Positions 33,041 through 40,406 of a stretch of DNA of 64,000 nt are shown here, one piece after another. The stretch is from Vicinamibacteria bacterium (GTDB taxonomy: Bacteria; Acidobacteriota; Vicinamibacteria; Vicinamibacterales; UBA8438), in contig JAJEEU010000024.1 in the NCBI GenBank assembly GCA_022820825.1, positions 62,001 to 126,000 of the forward strand, given 5' to 3'. Position numbers and translations under genes: made by a program. The first letter of the stretch is position 1, and each line of letters begins with the position of its first letter. The notes beneath the pieces are model-generated. The model was not told the origin of the DNA and made no database searches. It worked only from the letters and a program-made list of their open reading frames with translations.

Positions 33041-34018
33041 CTACGCGGATCTCGCCAGCCAGACACCGGCCGCCGCGGCGGTGTACGCCAGCGCCGCCGC
33101 CACGCCGACAACCGCCTGCGCCCGGCGGTAATCGGACGCGGTTCCGGCGGGCGGCGCGTCCGGATCGCCGATCCACGTATCCGTGACCAGCCGGCCTTCC
33201 AGCCATAGCGGGCCGACGAGCCGGCGCGTGATGCCGCCCGCCATGGCCGCCTCGCTCCAGCCCGGGTTGGGTCCCGGCAGCACGGCGTGGTCGCGCCAAC
33301 CCGCCAGCAGCGCGCGGCGCCCCGAGCAGCCCGGCAGCACGAGAGAAGCAAGGGAGATCAGCAGCCAGCTTGCGCGCGCCGGCAGCCACTGCAGCAGGTC
33401 GTCGAGCCGCGCGCCGCACCACCCGAAATGCAGGTAGCGCGGTGTGCGGAAGCCGACCATCGAATCCATCGTGCTGACCAGCTTGCACAGCACCAGCCCC
33501 GGAATTCCCAACAGGGCGTACCACAGGATGGGCGAGACCACGCCGTCGGCCAGGTTCTCGGCGAGGCTCTCGATGGCGGCCCGCCGGCAGGCGGCGGCGT
33601 CCATGCGATCAGCGTCGCGCCCGACCAGGCGGCCCGCCGCACGCCGTGCGGCGGGCAGGTCCCCGGCCGCGGCCGCCTGCTCGACTGCACGGCCGTGGGC
33701 CAGCAGATCGCCGAGCGCAAGCAGGCTGTAGAGCAGGAAGAAGTGCGCCGCGGCGCCCGCGAGCGGATGCAGCCGCGCGATCCCCAGCAGCCCGGCCGAC
33801 AGGCCGCCCAGCCACAACGCGGCGAGCAGCACGAACAGCAGGCAGCCGCCCGCCCGGCCGTCCGCGCCGGCGGCGCGCAGGCCGCGCTCGATCCAGGCGA
33901 GCGATGCGCCGAACAGCCGCACCGGATGCCAGCGGTAGACCGGATCGCCCAGGGCTGCATCGAGCAGCGCCGCCGCCACGAGCAGCTCGGCGCGCGGCAG
34001 CAGCGGGCTCAGGTCCAC
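33041..34018 (-). CDS. cobD: adenosylcobinamide-phosphate synthase CobD/CbiB
   Basis: This 325-residue membrane enzyme has the typical LLVAAALLDAALGDPVYRWHPVRLFG start. It also has ESLAENLADGVVSPILWYALLG, KLVSTMDSMVGFRTPRYLHFGW and a GPNPGWSEAAMAGGI block. It joins aminopropanol or its phosphate to adenosylcobyric acid to make adenosylcobinamide (phosphate). The ORF track start (34144) is too long. The GTG at 34018 lies ten bases inside the end of cbiZ. Together the two enzymes can cut and rebuild the nucleotide arm of imported corrinoids. Confidence 0.9.
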   Translation of the reverse strand: MDLSPLLPRAELLVAAALLDAALGDPVYRWHPVRLFGASLAWIERGLRAAGADGRAGGCLLFVLLAALWLGGLSAGLLGIARLHPLAGAAAHFFLLYSLLALGDLLAHGRAVEQAAAAGDLPAARRAAGRLVGRDADRMDAAACRRAAIESLAENLADGVVSPILWYALLGIPGLVLCKLVSTMDSMVGFRTPRYLHFGWCGARLDDLLQWLPARASWLLISLASLVLPGCSGRRALLAGWRDHAVLPGPNPGWSEAAMAGGITRRLVGPLWLEGRLVTDTWIGDPDAPPAGTASDYRRAQAVVGVAAALAYTAAAAGVWLARSA

Positions 34019-35199
34019 TTGGCGCCCCAGCCGGCGGCCAGCGCGCGCAGCGCCAGCTCGACCGGCTCGTCCGGCGCGTCCTGCAGGGCCGCGCGGAATG
34101 CCGGCCAGTCGTCCGGACGGGCGGCGATTGCGCAGGCGAGGCACGCAGCCTGCTGGCGCAGCGCCTCGGCGGCGGCGCCGGGGGGCAGCGTCCCGGCTGC
34201 CGTGCGGTCGAGCACCGCCGCGACACCGTAGGCTGCCGCCGCCACGCCCGGCTCGTAGAAGGCGGCCTGGCGGTTTCTGTCGAGCAGCGCGTACTGCTCC
34301 GCCGGCAGCAGCTCCGCCAGCCGCGCCAGCGCTCGCTGCTCGGTCAGCCCGAAACGTCCGAGCGCATGAAACAGGCCGCGCGTCAGGGAGGGTTCGAGCC
34401 CGTTCTGCCAGCGCAGCGCTTCCTTGACGCCTTCCAGCACCGCGCGGCCGATCAGCTCGCCAAGCTTGACGTGGGGACCCGTGGCCAGGCGCGCCTCCCG
34501 GCGCGGTTCCAGCGGCGCCGCCAGGCAGAATTGATCCGTCCCGGTGCCGGTGGCGATGCCGGGCGACTGCCGGCTACCCGCAGCCAGCTCCGCCAGCGCC
34601 GCCGACTTCGCCTCGGTCATGGTCATGACGGCGCGCGCCTGGGCCGCGGGCGTCAGCGGGCAGCTCAGCAGCAGGATGGTGTTGATCGTGCCGTTGTGCG
34701 GCGCCGCGTCCGCCGCGGTGCGGTCCGCGGCTTCATCCGCCGCGACCCCCCGCCAGCTCCCGTCCGCGGCTTCGAGCCAGCGCGCGGGATCGCCGGCGCG
34801 CGCCGCGTTGCCGGCGACGCCGGCAGTCACGAACGCATCGACCCGCAGATCCTCGAAGCCGGCCGGCCTGTGGACGGCGTACGCCATGTTGGCCGCCGTG
34901 CCCATGACAGCCGTCCGGTCCGCTGCGACGCCCATTTCGGCGCAGACCGCGCGGTGATACCCCGGCTGCCCGAGCTCGACGATGCGGCGGTAACGCTCCG
35001 CGTCGCCGGTCGCCTCGCAGCTCTGGTGGTTGGCCAGCAGCGCCACGTCCTCGCGCTCGCCGCCGCACTCGGCCGACGTGCTCAGCACGCGGTGCGGGAC
35101 CAGCAGCTCGACCAGCAGGAAGCGTCCCGCGCGCCGCGCGACGAACCGCTCGCAGCGGTGCAGCGTTTCGGCCGAGCGGTTCCAGTCGTCACCGGTCAT
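34009..35199 (-). CDS. cbiZ: adenosylcobinamide amidohydrolase CbiZ
   Basis: This 396-residue protein contains the CbiZ core: VDAFVTAGVAGNAARAGDPA, GTINTILLLSCPLTPAA, MTMTEAKSAALAELA and GIATGTGTDQFCLAAP. It removes the aminopropanol arm from adenosylcobinamide to give adenosylcobyric acid, allowing salvage of foreign corrinoids. The last 150 residues (FHALGRFGLTEQRALARL and following) extend beyond the minimal domain. The ORF track begins much too early (35967). The ATG at 35199 is the first in the coherent frame. It diverges from the riboswitch-controlled adenosyltransferase/BtuFCD operon. Confidence 0.85.
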   Translation of the reverse strand: MTGDDWNRSAETLHRCERFVARRAGRFLLVELLVPHRVLSTSAECGGEREDVALLANHQSCEATGDAERYRRIVELGQPGYHRAVCAEMGVAADRTAVMGTAANMAYAVHRPAGFEDLRVDAFVTAGVAGNAARAGDPARWLEAADGSWRGVAADEAADRTAADAAPHNGTINTILLLSCPLTPAAQARAVMTMTEAKSAALAELAAGSRQSPGIATGTGTDQFCLAAPLEPRREARLATGPHVKLGELIGRAVLEGVKEALRWQNGLEPSLTRGLFHALGRFGLTEQRALARLAELLPAEQYALLDRNRQAAFYEPGVAAAAYGVAAVLDRTAAGTLPPGAAAEALRQQAACLACAIAARPDDWPAFRAALQDAPDEPVELALRALAAGWGAKWT

Positions 35200-35220
35200 C
35201 GCATATCCGGATGGGGCTGC

Positions 35221-35226
35221 TATACT
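35221..35226 (+). promoter_or_regulatory. -10 box TATACT for the cobalamin riboswitch transcript
   Basis: TATACT lies about 20 bases before the riboswitch P1 stem. The overlapping GCTATA reads TATAGC on the other strand and could serve cbiZ, so the divergent promoters may share this site. No clear -35 box was found. Confidence 0.45.
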
Positions 35227-35245
35227 CCCCACCGACTGCATTGCT

Positions 35246-35410
35246 CCCGATGATTCCGGGAAGTGGGTGAGACTCCCACACGGTCCCGCCACTGTAAGCG
35301 GGGAGCGGGCGGCACGTCGGCGCCGGTGGGCGCCGGCCACTGTGCTCGACGAGCATGGGAAGGCCTTGCCGTTCCGCTTCGATCCGCGAGTCAGGAGACC
35401 GATCATCGGG
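35246..35410 (+). ncRNA. cobalamin (adenosylcobalamin) riboswitch
   Basis: Conserved pieces appear in order: attccgggaa with gtgggtgagactcccacac, cggtcccgccactgtaagcg, gccactg with the bulge before catgggaaggc (the B12 box), and gagtcaggagacc. A perfect nine-base P1 stem pairs cccgatgat (35246-35254) with atcatcggg (35402-35410). It reads on the plus strand and so controls the adenosyltransferase and BtuFCD operon that follows. A short hairpin accggc-ct-gccggt at 35431-35444 without a T-run suggests translational rather than termination control. Binding of adenosylcobalamin is expected to shut the operon off. Confidence 0.93.
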
Positions 35411-35495
35411 GTGTTCGCATAACCTGACGGACCGGCCTGCCGGTGCGTGAGATTCGGCGCGTGGATACGCCGAAAGGAGGTTCCCGCCTGCATCC

Positions 35496-35534
35496 ATGCT
35501 GCGAATGATATGGGAAGGGGAGGCGTGTACATGA
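35496..35534 (+). CDS. possible 12-residue leader peptide
   Basis: ATG at 35496 opens MLRMIWEGEACT and its stop TGA overlaps the ATG of the adenosyltransferase (ATGA). A perfect AAAGGAGGT ribosome site lies upstream, but 15 bases from this ATG, which is longer than usual. It could couple translation between the riboswitch and the first enzyme. Alternatively the ORF is accidental and the GGGGAGG before 35531 is the working site. Confidence 0.25.
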   Translation: MLRMIWEGEACT

Positions 35535-36106
35535 GCATCGTCACCAGGCACGGCGACCGCGGACAGACCGGGCTGGTCGGCGGGGTCCGCGTATCGAAGA
35601 CGTCCCCGCGGGTGGAGGCGTACGGCGCGGTCGACGAGCTGAACAGCCAGATCGGATTCGCCCGCGCGATCTGCGCCGATGCCGCGATCGGCGCGCTGCT
35701 CAAGGAGATCCAGCGCGAGCTGTTCGCGATCGGCGGCGCGCTGGCCACGCCGGCGCCGCGTCCCGGCGCCGCGCCGCCGGTGACGGCCGCGATGGTCGAG
35801 CGGCTCACCGCGGAGGTGCAGCGCATCGAGGCGATCGACGGGGTGCTGGGCGACTGGGCGATTCCCGGCGAGCACGCTGCTTCCGCCGCGCTCGACGTCG
35901 CGCGCACGGTGTGCCGGCGGGCCGAGCGGCGGGTCGTGCAGTTGGCCGAAACGGGCGAGGACGTCAACGCGGACCTGCTGGCCTATCTCAACCGGCTGTC
36001 CGACCTGCTGTGGATCCTGGGCCGCCAGATCGAGGCCGAGGCGGGCGTGGACGCGGCGCTGCGAGAGCCGGAGAGCGGCGGGCCGAAATGGTCCCGCGCG
36101 TGGTGA
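35531..36106 (+). CDS. cob(I)alamin adenosyltransferase, PduO type
   Basis: This 191-residue protein begins with the ATP-binding signature TRHGDRGQTGLVGGVRVSK. Then come EAYGAVDELNSQIGFARA, a long helical core, and ALDVARTVCRRAERRVVQLAE with YLNRLSDLLWILGR. It adenosylates cob(I)alamin to make the coenzyme form. The ATG at 35531 has GGGGAGG eight bases before it. The ORF track start (35447) is unlikely. It is the first enzyme gene under the cobalamin riboswitch and ends five bases before btuF. Confidence 0.92.
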   Translation: MSIVTRHGDRGQTGLVGGVRVSKTSPRVEAYGAVDELNSQIGFARAICADAAIGALLKEIQRELFAIGGALATPAPRPGAAPPVTAAMVERLTAEVQRIEAIDGVLGDWAIPGEHAASAALDVARTVCRRAERRVVQLAETGEDVNADLLAYLNRLSDLLWILGRQIEAEAGVDAALREPESGGPKWSRAW

Positions 36107-36110
36107 GCGC

Positions 36111-37103
36111 ATGACGCTGCGCGCGCGCCTGTTGCGGCGGGGACGGCTGCGGGCCGTCCTGGAGGCCGCACTCTGCCTGGTGCTGCTGGCGGCCGCCTGG
36201 CGCGCCGCGGACGGCACGCGGGCCGACTGGCCGCGCGCGGAGGACTCCGCGGAGTCCCCGGCGGGATTCCCGCGGACCGTCCACGACCACGCCGGCGACC
36301 CGCTGCGGCTGGCCCGGCCGCCGGCGCGGATCGCGTCGCAGGCGCTGGTGACGGACCACTTCCTGTTTGCCGTCGTGCCCCCGTCGCGGATTGCCGCGGT
36401 CAGCTCCGTTGCGCACGACCCGCGCTACAGCTACGTCGCCGACGTGGTGGCGGGGCTGGACGTCGCGGTCGTCGAGGACAGCGAGGCGCTGCTGCGGCGC
36501 CGTCCCGACCTGCTGCTGGTGTCGCATGCCGCACGCGCCGACATGGTCTCTGTGGCGCGTGCCGCCGGCATTCCCGCGTTTCGCCTGCGAACCGAGTTCG
36601 ACGACTTCGAGCAGATCACGGCCGGCCTGGAAACGGTCGGACGGTTGACGGGCCGAGAGCGCGCCGCGGACCGGGTGATTGCGGAGTTCCGCGAGCGGGT
36701 CGCGGCGGCGGTCGCACGCCGCCCGGCCGCGGCGCTTCCGCCGCGCGTGCTGGTGTACGTCGCCATGTCCGGCACGTTCGGGGCCGGCTCGCTGTTCGAC
36801 CACATCCTGACGGAGCTCGGCGCGGTCAACGTCGCGGCGGAGCAGGGCGTCGGCCCGCACGGCATGATCAGCGGCGAGCAGATCGCCGGCTGGAATCCGG
36901 ACTGGATCGTCGCCGACGCCCCGGCCGGCGAAGAGGACGCCGCGCGCCGGCGCATCCTCGACCAGCCCGGCGTGGCGGTCACGACGGCCGGACGGACCGG
37001 CCAGGTCCTGGTGCTGGACCATCGCCGTTTCATCACCATGTCCCACCACGCCGCCCGGCTGGTCGAAGCCGTGGCCGCTGCGCTGTACCCGGATACGCCG
37101 TGA
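36111..37103 (+). CDS. btuF: cobalamin ABC transporter substrate-binding protein (BtuF-like)
   Basis: This 330-residue protein has an N-terminal hydrophobic anchor (VLEAALCLVLLAAAW) followed by a BtuF/FepB-type binding fold. It shows RTVHDHAGDPLRLARPPARIASQAL, VEDSEALLRRRPDLLLVSH and FDHILTELGAVNVAAEQG. As part of a riboswitch-controlled operon with BtuC- and BtuD-like genes, it most likely binds cobalamin or cobinamide in the periplasm. Iron-siderophore binding proteins look similar, so the ligand call rests on context. Its stop overlaps the start of the permease gene by four bases. Confidence 0.82.
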   Translation: MTLRARLLRRGRLRAVLEAALCLVLLAAAWRAADGTRADWPRAEDSAESPAGFPRTVHDHAGDPLRLARPPARIASQALVTDHFLFAVVPPSRIAAVSSVAHDPRYSYVADVVAGLDVAVVEDSEALLRRRPDLLLVSHAARADMVSVARAAGIPAFRLRTEFDDFEQITAGLETVGRLTGRERAADRVIAEFRERVAAAVARRPAAALPPRVLVYVAMSGTFGAGSLFDHILTELGAVNVAAEQGVGPHGMISGEQIAGWNPDWIVADAPAGEEDAARRRILDQPGVAVTTAGRTGQVLVLDHRRFITMSHHAARLVEAVAAALYPDTP

Positions 37104-38173
37104 GCTCCGACGCCGGCAGCGAGTCGAGGATCCGGACCGCGGCGTGGATCGGCCTGCCGCTGCTGGCGGTCCTGCTGGCGGCCGCGGTCGTCGCGGCGAT
37201 CGCGATCGGCAGCACCGGCATCCCCTGGGTCACGGTCGTCCGGGTGCTGGCGGCGCGCGTCCTCCCGGACGGTTGGATCGATCTGGGCGGCGTGTCGGAG
37301 GCCGACCAGGTGATCATCTGGATGATCCGCATGCCGCGCGTCGTCGTCGCGGCGCTGGCGGGGGGCGCGCTGGGCGTCGCCGGGACGCAGATGCAGGGGC
37401 TCTTCCGCAATCCCCTCGCGGAGCCCAGCGTCATCGGCATCAGCCAGGGCGCGGCGCTCGGCGCCGTGGTCACGTTCGTGAGCGGTCTGGCCGCCGCGGC
37501 CGTCTTCTGGCTGCCGCTGTTCGCCTTCGCCGGCGCGCTGGCGGCGCTCGCGACGGTCTACACGATCGCCACCAGAGCCGGCCGCACGCCGGTTGCGACG
37601 CTGCTGCTCGCCGGCATCGCGCTCGGCGCGCTGGCGACCGCCGTCTCGTCGCTGCTGATCTCGCTCAGCGTCGTCAACTGGCAGGTGGCCAACGAGATCG
37701 TCTTCTGGATGATGGGCGGTCTCGACAACCGGACCTGGACGCACGTGTGGATGTGCCTGCCGCCGCTGGCGCTGGGGGTGCTCGGGGCGCGCTGGTACAC
37801 GCGCGACCTGGATCTGCTGCTGCTCGGCGAGGAGACCGCCGCCAGCCTCGGCGTCGAGGTGGAGCGCGTGCGCCGCGTCATCCTGACCACGGCGGCGATG
37901 CTGACCGGCGCGGCCGTGGCCGTCAGCGGCGTCATCGGCTTCGTCGGGCTGATCGTGCCGCACATGCTGCGGCTGGTGCTCGGGCCGTCGCACCGCGTCC
38001 TGCTGCCGGCGGCCATGCTCGGTGGAGCGTCGTTCCTGATCCTCTGCGACCTGCTGGCGCGCACGATCAATCCGCCGGAGGAGATCCGGCTGGGCATCAT
38101 CACCGCGGCGTTCGGCGCGCCGTTCTTCCTCTACCTGCTGCGCCGGCAATGGGGAGGCTACAGCCTCCAATGA
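37100..38173 (+). CDS. btuC: cobalamin ABC transporter permease (BtuC/FecCD family)
   Basis: This 357-residue permease has about ten helices. It carries FecCD-type blocks: RMPRVVVAALAGGALGVAGT, GLFRNPLAEPSVIGISQGAA, MMGGLDNRTWTHVW and VSGVIGFVGLIVPHMLRLVL (coupling region). A C-terminal GAPFFLYLLRRQWG closes it. It forms the channel for corrinoid import with the flanking BtuF- and BtuD-like proteins. ATGA overlaps with both neighbours show tight co-translation. Confidence 0.9.
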   Translation: MSSDAGSESRIRTAAWIGLPLLAVLLAAAVVAAIAIGSTGIPWVTVVRVLAARVLPDGWIDLGGVSEADQVIIWMIRMPRVVVAALAGGALGVAGTQMQGLFRNPLAEPSVIGISQGAALGAVVTFVSGLAAAAVFWLPLFAFAGALAALATVYTIATRAGRTPVATLLLAGIALGALATAVSSLLISLSVVNWQVANEIVFWMMGGLDNRTWTHVWMCLPPLALGVLGARWYTRDLDLLLLGEETAASLGVEVERVRRVILTTAAMLTGAAVAVSGVIGFVGLIVPHMLRLVLGPSHRVLLPAAMLGGASFLILCDLLARTINPPEEIRLGIITAAFGAPFFLYLLRRQWGGYSLQ

Positions 38174-38946
38174 GCCTCACTCTGGACGGGGCCGGCCTGC
38201 GCATCGGGCCGCGCCACCTGGTGCGCGACGTCAGCCTGGAGGTCGCGCCCGCCCGGATCACCGCCCTGGTCGGACCGAACGGCGCCGGCAAGTCGACCGT
38301 GCTGCGCCTGCTGGCCGGTCTGTGGCGCCCGACCTCGGGGCGCGCGGCCATCGAGGGCGCCGACCTGGCGCACCTGCCCCGCCGCCGGCTCGCCCGGCGC
38401 ATCAGCTTCGTGCCGCAGGAGACCCGCATCGACATCCCGTTCACCGTGCAGGAGCTGGTGATGATGGGGCGGCATCCGCACCTGGGGCGCTTCGATGCGC
38501 CCGGGCCGGCGGACGACGAGGCCGTTGCCGGCGCGCTGGCGCGCGCCGACGTCACGCACCTGGCGGACCGCCTCGTCACGGAGCTGTCGGGCGGCGAGCG
38601 CCGGCGCGCCGTGATCGCGCGCAGCCTGGCAACCGGGTCGAACGTCATCCTGCTCGACGAGCCGACCGCCAACCTCGACATCGACCACGTCATCGAGACG
38701 CTGACGCTGCTGCGGTCGCTCGCGGCGTCCGGGGCGACGATCGCGATCGCGCTGCACGACCTCAACGCCGTCGCGCGCTGGGCGGATGTGGTGGCCGTGC
38801 TGGACACGGGGCGCCTCCAGGCCTGCGGTCCGCCCGCCGAGGTGCTCGACGACGACCTGGTGGCGTCGGTATTCGGCGTGCAGGTGGAGCGGATCACCGC
38901 CGCGGACGGCAGCCCCACCCTCATATTCCACCGCCAGCCCCGCTAG
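38170..38946 (+). CDS. btuD: cobalamin ABC transporter ATP-binding protein (BtuD-like)
   Basis: This 258-residue ATPase has Walker A GPNGAGKSTVLRLL (about residues 36-49), ISFVPQETRI (Q-loop), signature LSGGERRRAVIARSLA and Walker B VILLDEPTANLD. It closes the riboswitch operon. The ORF track joins it to an out-of-frame reading of btuC (37144). The ATG at 38170 overlaps the btuC stop. The fold matches FecE/BtuD ATPases. Confidence 0.9.
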   Translation: MSLTLDGAGLRIGPRHLVRDVSLEVAPARITALVGPNGAGKSTVLRLLAGLWRPTSGRAAIEGADLAHLPRRRLARRISFVPQETRIDIPFTVQELVMMGRHPHLGRFDAPGPADDEAVAGALARADVTHLADRLVTELSGGERRRAVIARSLATGSNVILLDEPTANLDIDHVIETLTLLRSLAASGATIAIALHDLNAVARWADVVAVLDTGRLQACGPPAEVLDDDLVASVFGVQVERITAADGSPTLIFHRQPR

Positions 38947-39146
38947 CAGCCGCCGGGGGCTTGCGGCGCAAACCCATGTTGGCAATGCAGCGAACGGCGC
39001 AGAGCCAAGACAACGGTTGAACAGGAAGGGGACGACAAGCGCTTGAGCAGGCGTCCCCAAGCCGCGCACGGCGCGGCCCGCCGGCCACGGAGTGGGGCGG
39101 AGGGGTCCCCGCGAGTGGCCGGCGGGGGTTTGGGGCGCAGCCCCAT
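38947..39146. terminator. convergent intergenic region with GC hairpins
   Basis: Two hundred bases lie between the stops of btuD and the NHL gene. They contain a perfect 12-bp inverted repeat (cccgccggccac at 39077-39088, its complement at 39115-39126), a smaller gccgcgc-acg-gcgcggc stem and ggggc-gca-gcccc next to the NHL stop. No T-run follows, so this is a likely but unproven bidirectional termination region. Confidence 0.4.
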
Positions 39147-40349
39147 CTAACGAAGAAGCCTGAACCGCTGTACGCGCGACCCGACCGGTCGGGGCTGGGT
39201 TTCCGCCGTCCAGATATTGCCGCGCGAGTCCGTGGCCAGCGTGTGCAGGCCCCGAAAGTCGCCGGGGTCGGGACCGAGGTTGCCGAACGTGCCGACGACC
39301 TCCAGCGTCTCGCGGCGGACGATGTGGATGTGTCCGTTGCCGTAGTCCCCGACGTAGATGAATTCCTGATCCGGATCCGGGGAGAAGTCCAGCCCGCAGG
39401 CGGTCATGTTGTCGTCGCCCTCGAGGTTGATGAAGCCCTGTTTCACGTATTCGCCGGAGAGCGTGAACACCTGGATGCGCCGGTGGTTGCGGTCGCCGAC
39501 GTAGACCAGCCCGTCGTTGGAGACCTTGAGCGCGTGCACGCTGTTGAAGATGTCCGGGCCGTCCGGGTCGGCGGTCAGGTCCATGTCGGCGGCCGAGGCG
39601 GTCGGACTGGCGTCGCGTCCCAGATCGGGCGGCGGCTGGTTGCCGAACGCACCCCACATGCGCTTGAACTGCAGCGTCTGCGCGTCCAGCACGAGCACCC
39701 GGCGGTTCGCGTAGCCGTCGGCGACGAACAACTCGTTGGTGTCCGGGAACACCACCGCCTCGGTGGCCAGGTGGACGCTCCCGGTGTCGGCGTTGCCGCC
39801 CTGTCCCAGCGGATGCCGGTCGCGACCGCCGAACTGGCCCAGGAACTCGCCGCTGCTGGTGAACTTGAGGATCATGTCGTCCGTGCGGTCCGTCGGATCC
39901 GCGTAGGACTGCTCCAGCGGGTTGAGGCCCGTGACCCACACGTTGTCCTCGTGGTCGACGAACAGGCCGTGTTCCGTGTCGGGCCAGTCGTAGCCGTCGG
40001 CGGGGCCGCCCCACGCCTGGACGAAGTTGCCGTTCTCGTCGAACTCCAGGACCGGCGGCGCGGCCAGGTGCTGCCGGTCGGCGGGGACCTGCCGCGAACG
40101 GTGGAGGACCCACACGTGGTCGTGCCTGTCGACGGCCACGTAGGTGACGACGCCGACCGCCGCGCGGTCCGGCAGCGCGGGCGGCCACTGCCACGAGGTA
40201 TCGACCTCGAACCGCGGTATCCCGCCGTTGGCGTCGGCGCCCGTGTCCGGCGGCGCCCCGCCGCCGTCTGCACCGGATCCGACGTCAGCGGGTGCGCAGG
40301 CGCCCACGGCCAGCGCGAGAAGCGCAACGGTCAACGATTTGCCCGGCAT
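39147..40349 (-). CDS. NHL-repeat beta-propeller lipoprotein
   Basis: This 400-residue protein begins with a lipoprotein leader (LTVALLALAVGACAP) and an Asp/Gly/Ala-rich linker. Six-bladed NHL-type repeats follow, such as FDENGNFVQAWGGPADGYDWP, HGLFVDHEDNVWVTGL, GLVYVGDRNHRRIQVF and LATDSRGNIWTAET. Such proteins often act as lyases (peptidyl-alpha-hydroxyglycine type) or surface scaffolds. No catalytic residues can be assigned. The ATG at 40349 has AAGGGG seven bases before it. TATAGT at 40371-40376 is a likely -10 box giving a short leader. Confidence 0.75.
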   Translation of the reverse strand: MPGKSLTVALLALAVGACAPADVGSGADGGGAPPDTGADANGGIPRFEVDTSWQWPPALPDRAAVGVVTYVAVDRHDHVWVLHRSRQVPADRQHLAAPPVLEFDENGNFVQAWGGPADGYDWPDTEHGLFVDHEDNVWVTGLNPLEQSYADPTDRTDDMILKFTSSGEFLGQFGGRDRHPLGQGGNADTGSVHLATEAVVFPDTNELFVADGYANRRVLVLDAQTLQFKRMWGAFGNQPPPDLGRDASPTASAADMDLTADPDGPDIFNSVHALKVSNDGLVYVGDRNHRRIQVFTLSGEYVKQGFINLEGDDNMTACGLDFSPDPDQEFIYVGDYGNGHIHIVRRETLEVVGTFGNLGPDPGDFRGLHTLATDSRGNIWTAETQPRPVGSRVQRFRLLR

Positions 40350-40370
40350 GGTCACCCCTTCCTCCGCTGC

Positions 40371-40376
40371 ACTATA
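40371..40376 (-). promoter_or_regulatory. -10 box TATAGT for the NHL-repeat gene
   Basis: TATAGT on the minus strand lies 21 bases before the start codon. This leaves room for a short leader with a Shine-Dalgarno sequence, in contrast with the leaderless genes in this window. Confidence 0.4.
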
Positions 40377-40406
40377 GCGGGCGTTCCGCCGCGGGACCAC
40401 GATGGA

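Noticed and set aside
39077-39126. Strong 12-bp hairpin as a mobile repeat end
   Set aside because: It lies between two convergent stops without any second copy seen in the window, so a termination role is the simpler reading.
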